Counted from the stretch's first letter, positions 8,990 through 19,094 are shown. The stretch is DNA of 64,000 nt from Nitrosomonas sp. Nm34 (GCF_900113925.1 NZ_FORD01000001.1:62001-126000), one strand, 5' to 3'. The notes: generated by a model not told the origin, from the sequence alone. Numbers and translations: made by a program.

Positions 8990-11154
8990 GCCCGTGCCTC
9001 AAGCACGACCACGCTACGCGAACCGACTGGATAGAATTCTCCGCCCACTGGCATCTGATTCTCACGCACAAAGATATCCGCAGGCGCTGGTTGAGCAGTG
9101 TCAATTGCCAGATGCCAGCATCCGGAACGCAAGGATGGCAAAGGGGCACCCAATGGCTGGTCCGACATATTCAGCACGACGTGCAGGTCCTCTTCGTCTT
9201 CACGCTGACCAGCAATGGTAAAAGCGAGGATACGCGCTTGCGCATCACGCCAGAGGGGCTCGTTGAGCCTTGCTCCATGCCAAGTAATATCAATCCTATC
9301 GCGGCCGGGCACCAGTGAGCCAGTAAAGAAGCGGTTACTGGTCAAGCTGGGATGGCGCCGGCGCAGCGCAATCAATTCACGTGTGTAACGCAGCATATCA
9401 GCGTTGCGCTCTGTCAATCGCCAATCGAACCAGCTGAGATCATTGTTCTGACAATAAGCGTTATTGTTACCATGTTGAGTACGCAGCACTTCATCGCCGG
9501 CTAACAGCATAGGTGCACCACGCGAGACCATGAGAATGGTCAGTAGATTTTTCGCCTGCTGCCAACGCAGCTTGAGTACTGCCGGATTATCGCTCTCGCC
9601 TTCGACACCGCAGTTCCAGCTCATATTGTCGTTGTTGCCATCGCGATTGTCCTCTCCGTTGGCTTCGTTATGCTTGCTGTTGTAGCTCACCAGATCGTAA
9701 AGGGTAAAGCCATCGTGGCAAGTAATGAAATTGATGCTGTTGGTCGGCTTACGCTCGTCGCGCGCGTAAAGATCGGCACTGCCAGAAATACGGGTCGCGA
9801 CTTCACCCACGAGGCCAGGATCCCCGCGTACGAAGCGCCGCATCACATCCCGGTATTGACCGTTCCATTCCGACCAGGCCATGCCCGGAAAAGCACCCAC
9901 ATGATATAAACCGGCTGCATCCCATGCCTCGGCGATCAACGGCACTCGGGAAAGTATATGCGAGGACTCGATCGCCCAGGGCAAAGGTGGATTGGCCAGC
10001 GGTAAACCATTGTCACCGCGTGCAAAAATGCTGGCAAGATCAAAGCGAAATCCGTCTACCCCGAGTATTTCCACCCAGTATTCCAGACAATGTACAATAA
10101 ATCTTGTCACCATCGGATGGTTACAATTCACAGTGTTGCCACAGCCAGTAAAATCAAGGTAGCGACGCCGATCACTGGCATCAAGATGGTAAAAAATGTC
10201 ATTGGCAAGCCCCCGGAAATTAATCACCGGTCCAGTTTCTCCATCCTCTGCTGTGTGATTGAACACCACATCCAACAATACACGGATGTTAGCAGCATGC
10301 AATGCATCGACCAAATCACGGAACTCCCAAGTGGCGCGCACTGGATCGAGACAATAGCCAGGATGTGGCGCCCAGAAACTGTGCGTGCTGTAACCCCAAT
10401 AATTGCATAACCCACGAGCTGCCACGCCAGGCTGAACATCCTGCGTGTCGAAGGCCATCACTGGCAGGAACTCGACGTGAGTGATCCCGAGTGACTGTAG
10501 ATAGGGAATTTTTTCCTTGAGGGCAGTGAAAGTACCTGGATGAACCACTGCGGCGGAAGGATGACGGGTAAAACCACCCACGTGCAGCTCATAAATTACT
10601 GCGCCTTCTAAGTCGGGCTCCCTCCAGCACGGCATTGCACCCGTTGCCGTTCCTGGAAGCGGCTCGATAACAATGGCACGCAGACTTTTCGAGAGACTGT
10701 CCTGCTCACCGCAGGCAGGTTGGCGCTTCCATAGCGTATCACTCACTGCTTTTGCCCAAGGATCCAGCAATTCTATATCGGGGTAGAAACGCCGTCCAGT
10801 CGCGGCAGTATCGTTGGGACCATCCATACGCCAGGTGTAATACGTCCCGACTGGCAAATCCTTGACAAACACATGCCAGAAAAAGAAACTGTGGTTAAGT
10901 TCCGGATCGAGAAGAATCATCTGAAATGGTGTTGAACTATCCGCAGCGGCATACAGCAGCAGCTCCGCCCGCTTTGCATGTCGACTGAAGATACAGAAAT
11001 TCACCCCTTCTGCACTGACAGTTGCACCCGGCGGAAACCGGCTTCCTGGCAGGACCATAAAGGGTGGCGCAACCTTACGGCCGGTCATCAAGGTCAAATT
11101 GGCATTGCCTGCACCGCCTTCCCCTTGGTTGCTTGCTTTATCTTGTGGCAACAT
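8986..11154 (-). CDS. glgX: Glycogen debranching enzyme (isoamylase type, GH13)
   Basis: This 722-residue protein has an N-terminal CBM48-like beta domain (residues 35-140), then a GH13 barrel. Catalytic regions are VLLDVVFNHTAED, DGFRFDLASIF (nucleophile Asp), PLIAEAWDAAGLY (acid/base Glu) and NFITCHDGFTLYDLV. It hydrolyses alpha-1,6 branches of phosphorylase-limited glycogen, so it is the natural partner of GlgP encoded 14 bp upstream. The gene ends with a 4-bp overlap into ackA. The first about 30 residues before the conserved part look non-conserved, so a start slightly downstream is possible. Confidence 0.95.
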   Translation of the reverse strand: MLPQDKASNQGEGGAGNANLTLMTGRKVAPPFMVLPGSRFPPGATVSAEGVNFCIFSRHAKRAELLLYAAADSSTPFQMILLDPELNHSFFFWHVFVKDLPVGTYYTWRMDGPNDTAATGRRFYPDIELLDPWAKAVSDTLWKRQPACGEQDSLSKSLRAIVIEPLPGTATGAMPCWREPDLEGAVIYELHVGGFTRHPSAAVVHPGTFTALKEKIPYLQSLGITHVEFLPVMAFDTQDVQPGVAARGLCNYWGYSTHSFWAPHPGYCLDPVRATWEFRDLVDALHAANIRVLLDVVFNHTAEDGETGPVINFRGLANDIFYHLDASDRRRYLDFTGCGNTVNCNHPMVTRFIVHCLEYWVEILGVDGFRFDLASIFARGDNGLPLANPPLPWAIESSHILSRVPLIAEAWDAAGLYHVGAFPGMAWSEWNGQYRDVMRRFVRGDPGLVGEVATRISGSADLYARDERKPTNSINFITCHDGFTLYDLVSYNSKHNEANGEDNRDGNNDNMSWNCGVEGESDNPAVLKLRWQQAKNLLTILMVSRGAPMLLAGDEVLRTQHGNNNAYCQNNDLSWFDWRLTERNADMLRYTRELIALRRRHPSLTSNRFFTGSLVPGRDRIDITWHGARLNEPLWRDAQARILAFTIAGQREDEEDLHVVLNMSDQPLGAPLPSLRSGCWHLAIDTAQPAPADIFVRENQMPVGGEFYPVGSRSVVVLEARA

Positions 11155-11168
11155 GGCAACCTACCCTA

Positions 11169-13685
11169 TCATTTTACGGTTACAGGTTGTACATTCCAGA
11201 TTTCGTCACAGTATTCGCGGATAGCGCGATCGGAGGAGAATTTGCCACTGCGTGCGGTATTAAGAATGGACATGCGTGTCCAGTTTTCCTTGTCCTGCCA
11301 TGCCGCACTTACCCGCTCTTGGCACGCGATATAGGCGGCATAATCAGCCAGCACCAGGAACGGATCGGAATAGGTCAGGTTGTCGACTACCGGGCGAAAT
11401 ACTTCGGCATCACCGCGGGAAAAGTACCCACTGTTGATAAGTTCCAGCACTGCACGCAATTCAGGATTGTTGGCAATGTAGTCAGTTGGGTGATACCCTT
11501 CGCGCTTAAGACGCTCGACCTCCTCGGCAGTCAGGCCAAACAGGAAAAAATTCTCTGCTCCGACCTCCTCGCGTATTTCCACGTTAGCCCCATCAAGCGT
11601 GCCAATGGTGAGTGCACCGTTGAGCATAAATTTCATGTTGCCAGTGCCGGAAGCTTCTTTACCGGCAGTGGAAATCTGTTCTGACAGATCGGCAGCCGGA
11701 TAGATGAGCTGAGCGTTCTGGACATTAAAGTTGGGCACAAAAGCTACCTTCATGCGCGTATTCACATCCGGATCAGCGTTGACCGTCTCAGCCACAGCAT
11801 TGATGAGCTTAATGATACGCTTGGCCATAAAATAGCCGGGCGCGGCTTTACCACCAAAAATAAAAGCGCGCGGGGAAATGTTGAGCCCTGGATTCTCTTT
11901 CAGGCGACGATAAAGCGTGACGATATGCAACACGTTCAAATGCTGTCGCTTGTACTCATGGATGCGCTTGACCTGAATGTCAAACAACCAAGTGGGATCA
12001 AGCTCGATGTCGGTATGTGCTCGTATGTAGTCAGCTAAGCGCTTTTTATTGGCTTCTTTGATCGCACGCCACTTGCTCCGGAATGCGGCATCATCGGCCT
12101 TGGCTTCGAGTTCGTGCAACCACCCCACCTCCACCGGCCATTGCCCACCGAGTGTCTCATTGAGCAAGGCGCGCAATCCTGGGTTAGCGAGTGCCAGGAA
12201 GCGGCGTGGTGTGACGCCATTCGTTTTATTGCTGAAGCGTTCGGGCCACATCTCGTAAAAATCCTTCAATACACTTGCCTTGAGTAAATCAGAGTGTAGT
12301 GCTGCCACCCCGTTAATAGCATGGCTGCCGACAGCGGCAAGGTGCGCCATGCGTATACACTTTTCACCCGCTTCGCCGATCAAGGACATTCTTGCCACCC
12401 GTGCTTCATCGCCCGGAAAACGCGCACGTACCTCCTCGAGAAAACGACGGTTAATTTCGTAGATGATTTCCAGATGGCGCGGCAGCAATGTCTGGAACAT
12501 CGGCAATGGCCAAGTCTCTAATGCCTCGGGTAACAGCGTGTGGTTCGTGTAACCAAAGGTCTGTACGGTGATAGCCCAAGCCTTATCCCAGCCCAATCGT
12601 CGTTCATCCACCAGCAGGCGCATCAGTTCAGCTACCCCGATGGACGGATGCGTGTCGTTGAGTTGCACAGCATAGCGTTCTGCAAAATTCTCCACGGTCA
12701 CGTCTGCAAGCTCCAGGATTTGAAGCAAATTCTGCAGCGAACAGGAAACGAAGAAATATTGCTGACCCAGGCGCAAGTGCTTGCCGATCTGCGGCTCATC
12801 GTTAGGATACAGCACTTTAGTTACTGTTTCGGACACTACTTTGTCCTCAACCGCCTGGTAGTAATCACCCGTATTGAAAGCTTGGAAGTCGAAAGATTCC
12901 ACCGCCTCAGCACTCCATAACCGCAAAGTGTTGCAGTTATTAACACCATAGCCTTGTATCGGTGTGTCGAAGGCGGTGCCCTTTACCACTCGGTACGGCA
13001 CCCAGCGCACGCGATCGCTACCTGCTTCATCACGGTAATGTTCGGTGTGCCCACCCCAATTGACATAGCAAGCAACTTCTGGTTTTGCAATTTCCCAAGG
13101 ATTGCCATAGCGCAACCATTTGTCTGTTATCTCCGTTTGCCAGCCATCATGAATCTCCTGGTCAAAGATACCAAATTCATAACGGATACCAAAGCCAACA
13201 GCCGGACGTTGCAGCGTTGCTAACGAATCGAGATAACAGGCAGCGAGTCTCCCCAAACCGCCATTACCTAAACCTGGTTCCTCTTCACACTCCAGGACGG
13301 AATCGAGATCCTGGCCAAGTTCAGCCAGCGCAGCCTGGGCTTCTTGTTCGATACCGAGATTCAGCAGGTTATTGCCCAGATGCGGCCCCATAAGGAATTC
13401 TGCTGAGAGATAGCAGACGATCTTACGTTTGAGATCGAAATTAGTTTGTATGGTGTTCAGCCAGCGGTGCTGCATGCGATCACGCACTGCCAGCGCGAGC
13501 GCATAGTAATAATCATGTAATTTCGTAGCTACAGGCGGATGACCGATGGAATAGTGCAAGTGATCAATCACGGCTTGTTTGAGTGCAGCAGCCTGCATAC
13601 CCGTGCGCACCTCCAACTCTGCAAAACCTTTTGTGTCGCCCGGCGCGGTAGTTTCTGCTTGCTTCGGGGAAGTTTTACTGTCCAT
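11169..13685 (-). CDS. glgP: Glycogen/alpha-glucan phosphorylase
   Basis: This 838-residue, full-length GT35 phosphorylase releases glucose-1-phosphate from glycogen. The pyridoxal-phosphate lysine lies in GTGNMKFMLNGALTIGT, and substrate-site signatures include QLNDTHPSIGVAELMR, TNHTLLPEALETWP and DIQVKRIHEYKRQHLN. It is preceded by a 126-bp gap after the LOG-family gene, the longest gap in the run, so a secondary promoter there is possible. It is followed closely by glgX. The product can feed the phosphoketolase encoded at the head of the operon after conversion to hexose and pentose phosphates. Confidence 0.97.
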   Translation of the reverse strand: MDSKTSPKQAETTAPGDTKGFAELEVRTGMQAAALKQAVIDHLHYSIGHPPVATKLHDYYYALALAVRDRMQHRWLNTIQTNFDLKRKIVCYLSAEFLMGPHLGNNLLNLGIEQEAQAALAELGQDLDSVLECEEEPGLGNGGLGRLAACYLDSLATLQRPAVGFGIRYEFGIFDQEIHDGWQTEITDKWLRYGNPWEIAKPEVACYVNWGGHTEHYRDEAGSDRVRWVPYRVVKGTAFDTPIQGYGVNNCNTLRLWSAEAVESFDFQAFNTGDYYQAVEDKVVSETVTKVLYPNDEPQIGKHLRLGQQYFFVSCSLQNLLQILELADVTVENFAERYAVQLNDTHPSIGVAELMRLLVDERRLGWDKAWAITVQTFGYTNHTLLPEALETWPLPMFQTLLPRHLEIIYEINRRFLEEVRARFPGDEARVARMSLIGEAGEKCIRMAHLAAVGSHAINGVAALHSDLLKASVLKDFYEMWPERFSNKTNGVTPRRFLALANPGLRALLNETLGGQWPVEVGWLHELEAKADDAAFRSKWRAIKEANKKRLADYIRAHTDIELDPTWLFDIQVKRIHEYKRQHLNVLHIVTLYRRLKENPGLNISPRAFIFGGKAAPGYFMAKRIIKLINAVAETVNADPDVNTRMKVAFVPNFNVQNAQLIYPAADLSEQISTAGKEASGTGNMKFMLNGALTIGTLDGANVEIREEVGAENFFLFGLTAEEVERLKREGYHPTDYIANNPELRAVLELINSGYFSRGDAEVFRPVVDNLTYSDPFLVLADYAAYIACQERVSAAWQDKENWTRMSILNTARSGKFSSDRAIREYCDEIWNVQPVTVK

Positions 13686-13811
13686 AATAGTTGATTCCTT
13701 TCAAAGTTATTCTGAGCTTTATCCGCTTCCGGCCATTCTCATTGCGCTACAAAATTCTTCTCAATCAGCATGTATTCATTCGACTACTGCAGTGTCCAAT
13801 TTTTGACAGCC

Positions 13812-14549
13812 CTACCTCCTTTCAGCGTTCTCCGCTAGCCAGTGTGCATGATGTTCTCGGACGATGGCAATTGCCTCATCAGCGGTATCTACGCAGCACG
13901 GTATCTTCATGTCTTTGGCGTTAGCCAATTCGAATCCTGGACGCAACATCATCTTCGTCGCCCAATCGACCAGTCCTTGCCACATTGGACCAGTAAAAAT
14001 CAGCGGCGTATCATGCAGATGCCTCACCTGTAACAATTGCCAAATCATCGTCGACTCAAGCACCGTGCCAATACCACCCGGTGCGACAATATAAGCGTCG
14101 GACAGTAAGACGAAGTGTTGCAAGCGGGTAAAGAATGTCTGATGCTCGAAAGCCTCCGCAACGAATGGATTGACCTCCTGTTCAAACGGCAGCTTCACAC
14201 GAATGCCAATGTTATGTACTCGCTCCGGGGCTTTGGCTGCTTCCGCACCTTCGTTGGCCGCCTGCATCAAACCTGGCCCCCCACCTGTCACAATATCGCA
14301 GCCCATGGCTGCGAGTGCCTCTGCCATGCGCTCAACCTCTTTATATACCCAGTGACCAGGTTGAGTGCGGGCCGAGCCAAAAATCGTGACGCGATAGCGC
14401 TCGCGCCTGGAAGGACGCAAGCGCGTGAGATTGTTTACCGCCGCCCAGAGACCAAAAATCGTCTCAACCAGGATACGCTTCACCGCCTCCTCGTCAGCCA
14501 GGCTGACAGTGGTCGATTCTGTAATGGATGAGGAAGATTGCTTACTCAT
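13812..14549 (-). CDS. LOG family Rossmann nucleotide-binding protein
   Basis: This 245-residue protein has the LOG signature pair: GGGPGLMQAANEGA and PGGIGTVLES. LOG proteins cleave nucleoside 5'-monophosphates at the N-glycosidic bond (cytokinin activation in plants; nucleotide phosphoribohydrolase activity in bacteria). I placed the start at 14549, eleven bases past the xfp stop and behind GAGGCGAAG; an in-frame ATG at 14573 would overlap xfp. A Ser/Thr-rich 20-residue leader precedes the fold. Its place between phosphoketolase and phosphorylase suggests a role in AMP or ribose-phosphate turnover, which is inference: ribose-5-phosphate release would feed phosphoketolase. Confidence 0.88.
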   Translation of the reverse strand: MSKQSSSSITESTTVSLADEEAVKRILVETIFGLWAAVNNLTRLRPSRRERYRVTIFGSARTQPGHWVYKEVERMAEALAAMGCDIVTGGGPGLMQAANEGAEAAKAPERVHNIGIRVKLPFEQEVNPFVAEAFEHQTFFTRLQHFVLLSDAYIVAPGGIGTVLESTMIWQLLQVRHLHDTPLIFTGPMWQGLVDWATKMMLRPGFELANAKDMKIPCCVDTADEAIAIVREHHAHWLAENAERR

Positions 14550-14560
14550 GTTACTTCGCC

Positions 14561-16960
14561 TCAATAAGGCCATACCCAGTTAGTGAACTCATCCTTGTCA
14601 GCCCCATGCTCATGCGCATAGGCCAGATTGAGGATGATCTGATTTTTCATCTGCTCCTTCAGATGCGCCGCCCTGGCGGCAAGCCCGGGAACCCGATCGA
14701 TAACATCGATCACGAGTGTAAAACGGTCGGTCTGATTCAAGATCGCGAGTTCTAGCGGGGTATTGATGTTGCCACGCTCTTTATAACCGCGCACGTGCAG
14801 ATTTTCGTGGTTCTTAAAACGGTAAGCGAGTTTGTGAATCAACCAGGGATAACCGTGAAAATTAAAAATCACTGGTTTGTCGGTCGTAAAAAGACTATCA
14901 AATTCACGATCGGTTGAACCACATGGGTGTTCAGTTATCGGTTGCATTTTGTAGAGATCCACCACGTTGACAAAGCGTACTTTCAGATCAGGAAGATGCT
15001 CGCGCAACAAGGCCGTCGCGGCAAGCGCCTCCTGAGTAGCCACGTCTCCACAGGACGCCATCACCACATCCGGCTCCACCCCTTCATCGTTACTGGCACG
15101 GCGCCAAATACCGATACCCTTGGCGCAATGTACAATCGCCTCATCAATGGTGGTAAATTGCAAATGCTTCTGCTTGTCGGCAACAATGACATTGATGCAA
15201 TCGGTTGAGCGCAAGCACTGATCTGCAATGACCAGCAGGGTATTTGCATCGGGCGGGAGATAAATGCGGGTAACACTTGGACTCTTGTTCGTCACCAGAT
15301 CGATGAAACCGGGATCCTGGTGTGAAAAGCCGTTATGATCCTGACGCCAGACGGTGGAGGATAGTAGAATGTTCTCTGACGACACCGGTGCGCGCCAAGG
15401 GACATGGTTCTTGGAAATATCCAGCCATTTAGCGTGCTGATTGAACATAGAATCGATGACATGAGCGAAAGCTTCATACGTATGGAAAAAACCGTGTCGG
15501 CCGGTAAGAAGATAACCTTCCAGCCAGCCAATCAGCGTGTGCTCGGAAAGCATTTCCATTACGCGTCCATCGCGGGACAATTCACCACCATCCGCATCCT
15601 CAGGCAACAATTCTGCCATCCAGACCTTCTTGCTTACCTCGTAGATCGACTGCAGGCGGTTGGATGCGGTCTCATCGGGGCCGAATACACGAAAATTAGT
15701 CATGTTATTGCGCATCACATCGCGCAAAAACTCTCCAAGTGGTTTGGTGTTTTCATACAGTACTTTACCAGCCTCCTTGACTTCGACTGCATAGTTACGG
15801 AAATCCGGCAGTTTCAGATCTTTGCGTAGCAGACCACCGTTGGCATGTAGGTTGGCGCTCATGCGTCGATGTCCCTGGGGAGCAAGCGCACGCAGTTCTG
15901 GCATAAGCTGTCCGTTTGCGTCGAATAGCTCCTCAGCCTTATAACTCTTCAGCCAATCTTCCAGCAGCTTTAAATGCGCGGGATTAGTGCGCACATCGGA
16001 GAAGGGTACCTGATGCGAACGCCAGGAGCCTTCAGCCTTATGACCATTGATCTCTTTGGGCCCAGTCCAGCCCTTGGGTGTACGCAAGACGATCATGGGC
16101 CAGCTCGGCAGCTCAGCCTTACCACTGTCACGCGCTGACTTCTGGATAGCGCGAATCTCGGCGATAACCGTATCGAGCGTCTGCGCCATTGTCTGGTGCA
16201 TGGAATCGGGATCATCCCCTTCGACAAAATAGGGCGTATACCCATAACCGCGGAAAAGGGCTGCCAGCCGCTCAGGATCGATGCGTGCGAGGATGGTCGG
16301 ATTAGCGATTTTATAGCCATTGAGATTCAGAATGGGCAGTACTGCACCGTCACGGGTCGGGTTGATAAACTTGTTCGAATGCCAGGCAGTAGCAAGGGGG
16401 CCCGTCTCAGCCTCGCCATCACCCACTACGCAGGCAACGATGAGGTCAGGATTGTCCAGGCAGGCGCCATAGGCATGGGATAGGCTATAACCCAATTCGC
16501 CCCCCTCGTGAATGGAACCAGGAGTTTCAGGCGTCACGTGTGAACCGATTTGGCCAGGAAAGGAAAATTGTTTGAAGAACTTGCGCAACCCATCCGTGTC
16601 TTCGCTCTTGTCGGGATAAACCTCGGAATAAGTCCCTTCCAGATAAGTCGGCCCGATCACGCCCGGCGCCCCATGTCCAGGCCCGGCCATAAAAATCATG
16701 TCGAGATCGTCGCGCTTGATGACTCGATTGAGGTGCAACCAGACAAACGATAGCGCCGGACTCGCACCCCAATGTCCAAGCAGTCGATGCTTGACATGCT
16801 CGATCTTGAGTGGTTCCTTGAGTAAGGGATTGTCTCGCAGATAAATCATGCCTACCGAAAGATAGTTGCAGGCACGCCACCAGGCATTCATCGCGCGCAA
16901 CTCTTCTGCACTGAGTGGATTGCTGCTAGTTGCAGGCTTTTGTGCGGTGTAGTTCATCAT
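14561..16960 (-). CDS. xfp: Phosphoketolase (xylulose-5-phosphate/fructose-6-phosphate)
   Basis: This 799-residue thiamine diphosphate enzyme splits xylulose-5-phosphate or fructose-6-phosphate to acetyl-phosphate plus a triose or tetrose phosphate. The TPP motif [19 protein letters not shown] is clear, as are GHGAPG and the family segment [18 protein letters not shown]. Length matches the family (about 790-830). AAAGGAG precedes the double ATG. It is the first gene of the run towards ppk2, with a TACGTG-type palindrome (17028) about 70 bp upstream. Acetyl-phosphate is turned into ATP by AckA from the same run. Confidence 0.97.
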   Translation of the reverse strand: MMNYTAQKPATSSNPLSAEELRAMNAWWRACNYLSVGMIYLRDNPLLKEPLKIEHVKHRLLGHWGASPALSFVWLHLNRVIKRDDLDMIFMAGPGHGAPGVIGPTYLEGTYSEVYPDKSEDTDGLRKFFKQFSFPGQIGSHVTPETPGSIHEGGELGYSLSHAYGACLDNPDLIVACVVGDGEAETGPLATAWHSNKFINPTRDGAVLPILNLNGYKIANPTILARIDPERLAALFRGYGYTPYFVEGDDPDSMHQTMAQTLDTVIAEIRAIQKSARDSGKAELPSWPMIVLRTPKGWTGPKEINGHKAEGSWRSHQVPFSDVRTNPAHLKLLEDWLKSYKAEELFDANGQLMPELRALAPQGHRRMSANLHANGGLLRKDLKLPDFRNYAVEVKEAGKVLYENTKPLGEFLRDVMRNNMTNFRVFGPDETASNRLQSIYEVSKKVWMAELLPEDADGGELSRDGRVMEMLSEHTLIGWLEGYLLTGRHGFFHTYEAFAHVIDSMFNQHAKWLDISKNHVPWRAPVSSENILLSSTVWRQDHNGFSHQDPGFIDLVTNKSPSVTRIYLPPDANTLLVIADQCLRSTDCINVIVADKQKHLQFTTIDEAIVHCAKGIGIWRRASNDEGVEPDVVMASCGDVATQEALAATALLREHLPDLKVRFVNVVDLYKMQPITEHPCGSTDREFDSLFTTDKPVIFNFHGYPWLIHKLAYRFKNHENLHVRGYKERGNINTPLELAILNQTDRFTLVIDVIDRVPGLAARAAHLKEQMKNQIILNLAYAHEHGADKDEFTNWVWPY

Positions 16961-17027
16961 CAGAACTCCTTTTTTATAGAGCGAAGGGATATTATGGAAA
17001 TCCTATCTAAATATCCTTGCAAAAAAA

Positions 17028-17045
17028 ATACGTGTAAACACGTAG
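17028..17045. repeat. Intergenic palindrome, copy 2 (ACGTG-N4-CACGT)
   Basis: ATACGTGTAAACACGTAG contains the perfect inverted repeat ACGTG-TAAA-CACGT and is centred about 75 bp upstream of xfp, a promoter-proximal position. The rest of the 259-bp gap between xfp and the lipoprotein gene (16961-17219) shows nothing else that I recognise. Confidence 0.55.
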
Positions 17046-17219
17046 GAATAACTGAAGTCCCCAAGTTTACTGGAGACTCCGCTCTTCAAGAGAATGGAGC
17101 TATGAATCAATCAATAAGATACTCACCTAAAGGGTGGCGAACCAGCTGTCTCGTGATGATGAGAGAGTTGTTTTTTATTTGGGTGGCTGCTATTTTATTT
17201 GGCTTACGGGGCAATTTTA

Positions 17220-17822
17220 TTAACGAAGAGGCGGAGGAGAAACCAGATCTGTGCTTTTATGAGTGAATACAAATAATGCAGTGTATGCATTGAAGAAAGT
17301 GTCAGCAATAAACGGTGAAGATGATGCAACAAATCGATTAGATGGCAACTCAAAAATATCAAAATAGAAATTTGCGTATCCTGTCTGGTATTCAGCCTTA
17401 TAGATCGCTAATTCAGGCAGTGAAATCGGTATTAAAGAAGCTTGAATTGCAGGGACTCCAACGAAAGTATTCCCCAATTCAGTTCCCAAGGAATTTATCA
17501 CTATGTTAATACGGTAGATAGCATTTTCTGCACTTCTTTGAACCCTGTATCCTTGCTGCCCCAACCATCCAGCAACAACGCCTAGTATAAAATCTTTATC
17601 CAGACTTATTCCGGAAATATCAAGCTTGACACTTGCACCCCGCGGAATAGGCAAAGCCGATTCGGGTCGCTTGGAAAGACTGCGCATCACCGCCTCACTG
17701 ATCAATAATTGCTCAGTCGGAGTCCTAAGCGAATTTGTCATTGTCTGGGTGGTTGAACAGGCTGTAAGCAAATAAGCCAATGCTGCGCCTAGATAAATTA
17801 TTTTAACCATTTTCTGGATCAT
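17220..17822 (-). CDS. Lipoprotein of unknown function
   Basis: From the ATG at 17822 (AAGGA about 10 bases upstream) the protein has 200 residues. It starts with a lipoprotein signal ending LLTAC and continues CSTTQTMTNSLRTPTEQLLISEAV. I prefer this start to the ATG at 17849 because it puts the signal at the true N-terminus. The rest is mixed alpha/beta with several hydrophobic strands and one more hydrophobic stretch near the end, and no catalytic motif that I recognise. The TPTEQLL segment recurs in uncharacterised proteobacterial lipoproteins, but I cannot name the family safely. The base composition is AT-rich compared with xfp. Confidence 0.75.
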   Translation of the reverse strand: MIQKMVKIIYLGAALAYLLTACSTTQTMTNSLRTPTEQLLISEAVMRSLSKRPESALPIPRGASVKLDISGISLDKDFILGVVAGWLGQQGYRVQRSAENAIYRINIVINSLGTELGNTFVGVPAIQASLIPISLPELAIYKAEYQTGYANFYFDIFELPSNRFVASSSPFIADTFFNAYTALFVFTHKSTDLVSPPPLR

Positions 17823-18182
17823 AGCGCTTCGTTCCTTATTATTATTCATTGATTCTTGATCTTCTGCTGATCCAATGTATCAATGGAATTATAATCATTG
17901 GGACAATTTTGATTGTTCCAGGCAAGCTAAGCAAATGTTAAACTCAATGCTTTCCTACCTATTTATTAATAAGATATCGAAAAACAGAGAATAAACAAAT
18001 ATAAATATACGCAAATACGTAGAAATAAGCTTTATTGATAAGCGGTCAATAAATCGTTTTCTAACTTAATCTATACTTCAAATCAGTAGATTATGTACTG
18101 AAAGCGATGACCAATTACATCCCGCCTCCAATTTTGAAATCAGCAGGAGCTTTCGCGGATCTGATTAATAATGGAGACTCAG
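17823..18182. other. AT-rich intergenic region upstream of glpQ-like gene
   Basis: This divergent gap separates the lipoprotein gene from the GlpQ-type gene. It contains palindrome copy 3 (18005) and a further stretch after it that resembles the DNA after copy 4. I see no open frame with coding character. It should hold promoters for both flanking genes, but none stands out clearly. Confidence 0.5.
18005..18022. repeat. Intergenic palindrome-like motif, copy 3
   Basis: ATATACGCAAATACGTAG keeps the right half AAATACGTAG of the family but its left half is degenerate. It lies about 165 bp upstream of the GlpQ-type gene. The next 50 bp share TTATTGATA and AAATCGTT, in the same order, with the DNA after copy 4, so the repeated unit is longer than the palindrome. 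Confidence 0.5.
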
Positions 18183-19052
18183 ATGAAAAGAGGATTACTG
18201 ATGGGTGCTTTTTTAATTTCATTTCTTGAGTCTGCCTATGCACTTGAAGTACAGGGACATCGAGGTGCTCGGTGGATGCGACCAGAAAATACGCTCCCAG
18301 CCTTTGAGTATGCGCTGCAAGTGGGCGTGGACACCTTGGAATTAGACACCCTCATCACCAAAGATGAACAAGTCGTCGTTCATCATGATGCGGCATTAAA
18401 CCCGGATATTTGCCTGGATCCTCAAGGAAAGAAACTTACCACCCAGATTCTCATTCGTTCACTGACACTGAAGGAGTTAAAAGCTTATGACTGCGGTTCC
18501 CTGGTCAACCCCAGCTTTCCTCAGCAAGTCGCTCAACCAAAAACCCCTATTCCAACCCTCGAAGAGGTATTTCAAATGGTTGAGCAATCAAAGCTTCACA
18601 CCGCGAAAAAAGTGCATTTCAATATTGAAATAAAAAGTGAAGAAGCTCACCCTGAATATTCGCCTTCACCCGAGCAATTTGTAAAGCTTGTGTTGGCGGT
18701 TGTGAAAAAACACAACCTCATGTATCGAGTGATTTTACAATCCTTTGATTTACGCACGTTAAAAGTCGCACGCCAATTAGAACCTAAGCTACCGCTTTCT
18801 ATTTTAATTGAAGATAAGCCAGCAGGAGCAGGCGCTTTGGTAAAGTTAATGAAATCCTATCAAGCACAAATTCTTTCGCCCAATTATGAATGGCTAACGG
18901 CTCAAGATGTAGCAGAGATTCATAAAATGGGAGGCCACGTGATCCCGTGGACGCCCAATACGAAAGAAGATTGGCAATCAATGATTGATAAGGGCGTGGA
19001 TGGCATTATCACTGACAATCCCAAAGAGCTTATTGATTTTCTTGAACGATGA
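18183..19052 (+). CDS. Glycerophosphodiester phosphodiesterase, secreted (GlpQ/UgpQ-like GDPD)
   Basis: This 289-residue protein hydrolyses glycerophosphodiesters to glycerol-3-phosphate and an alcohol. The start at 18183 has GGAG 6 bases upstream and yields a cleavable signal peptide (to about ESAYA), so it should be periplasmic. Catalytic GDPD features are GHRGARWMRPENTLPAF, the metal ligands in LELDTLITKDEQ, and VVHHDAAL. The late IPWTPNTKEDWQ and GVDGIITDNP complete the barrel. The gene is visibly more AT-rich than its operon neighbours to the left, suggesting acquisition by transfer. Glycerophosphodiesters could come from phospholipids cleaved by lipases such as the patatin protein at 25341; that link is inference. 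Confidence 0.9.
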   Translation: MKRGLLMGAFLISFLESAYALEVQGHRGARWMRPENTLPAFEYALQVGVDTLELDTLITKDEQVVVHHDAALNPDICLDPQGKKLTTQILIRSLTLKELKAYDCGSLVNPSFPQQVAQPKTPIPTLEEVFQMVEQSKLHTAKKVHFNIEIKSEEAHPEYSPSPEQFVKLVLAVVKKHNLMYRVILQSFDLRTLKVARQLEPKLPLSILIEDKPAGAGALVKLMKSYQAQILSPNYEWLTAQDVAEIHKMGGHVIPWTPNTKEDWQSMIDKGVDGIITDNPKELIDFLER

Positions 19053-19094
19053 ATAATGGGTCAATATAACCCATAATGCCTCCAAACTTATCAT

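Noticed and set aside
11064-11684. A 206-codon plus-strand frame opposite glgP
   Set aside because: It lies antisense to well-conserved glycogen phosphorylase and glgX ends and has no family features; it reflects codon bias of the real genes.
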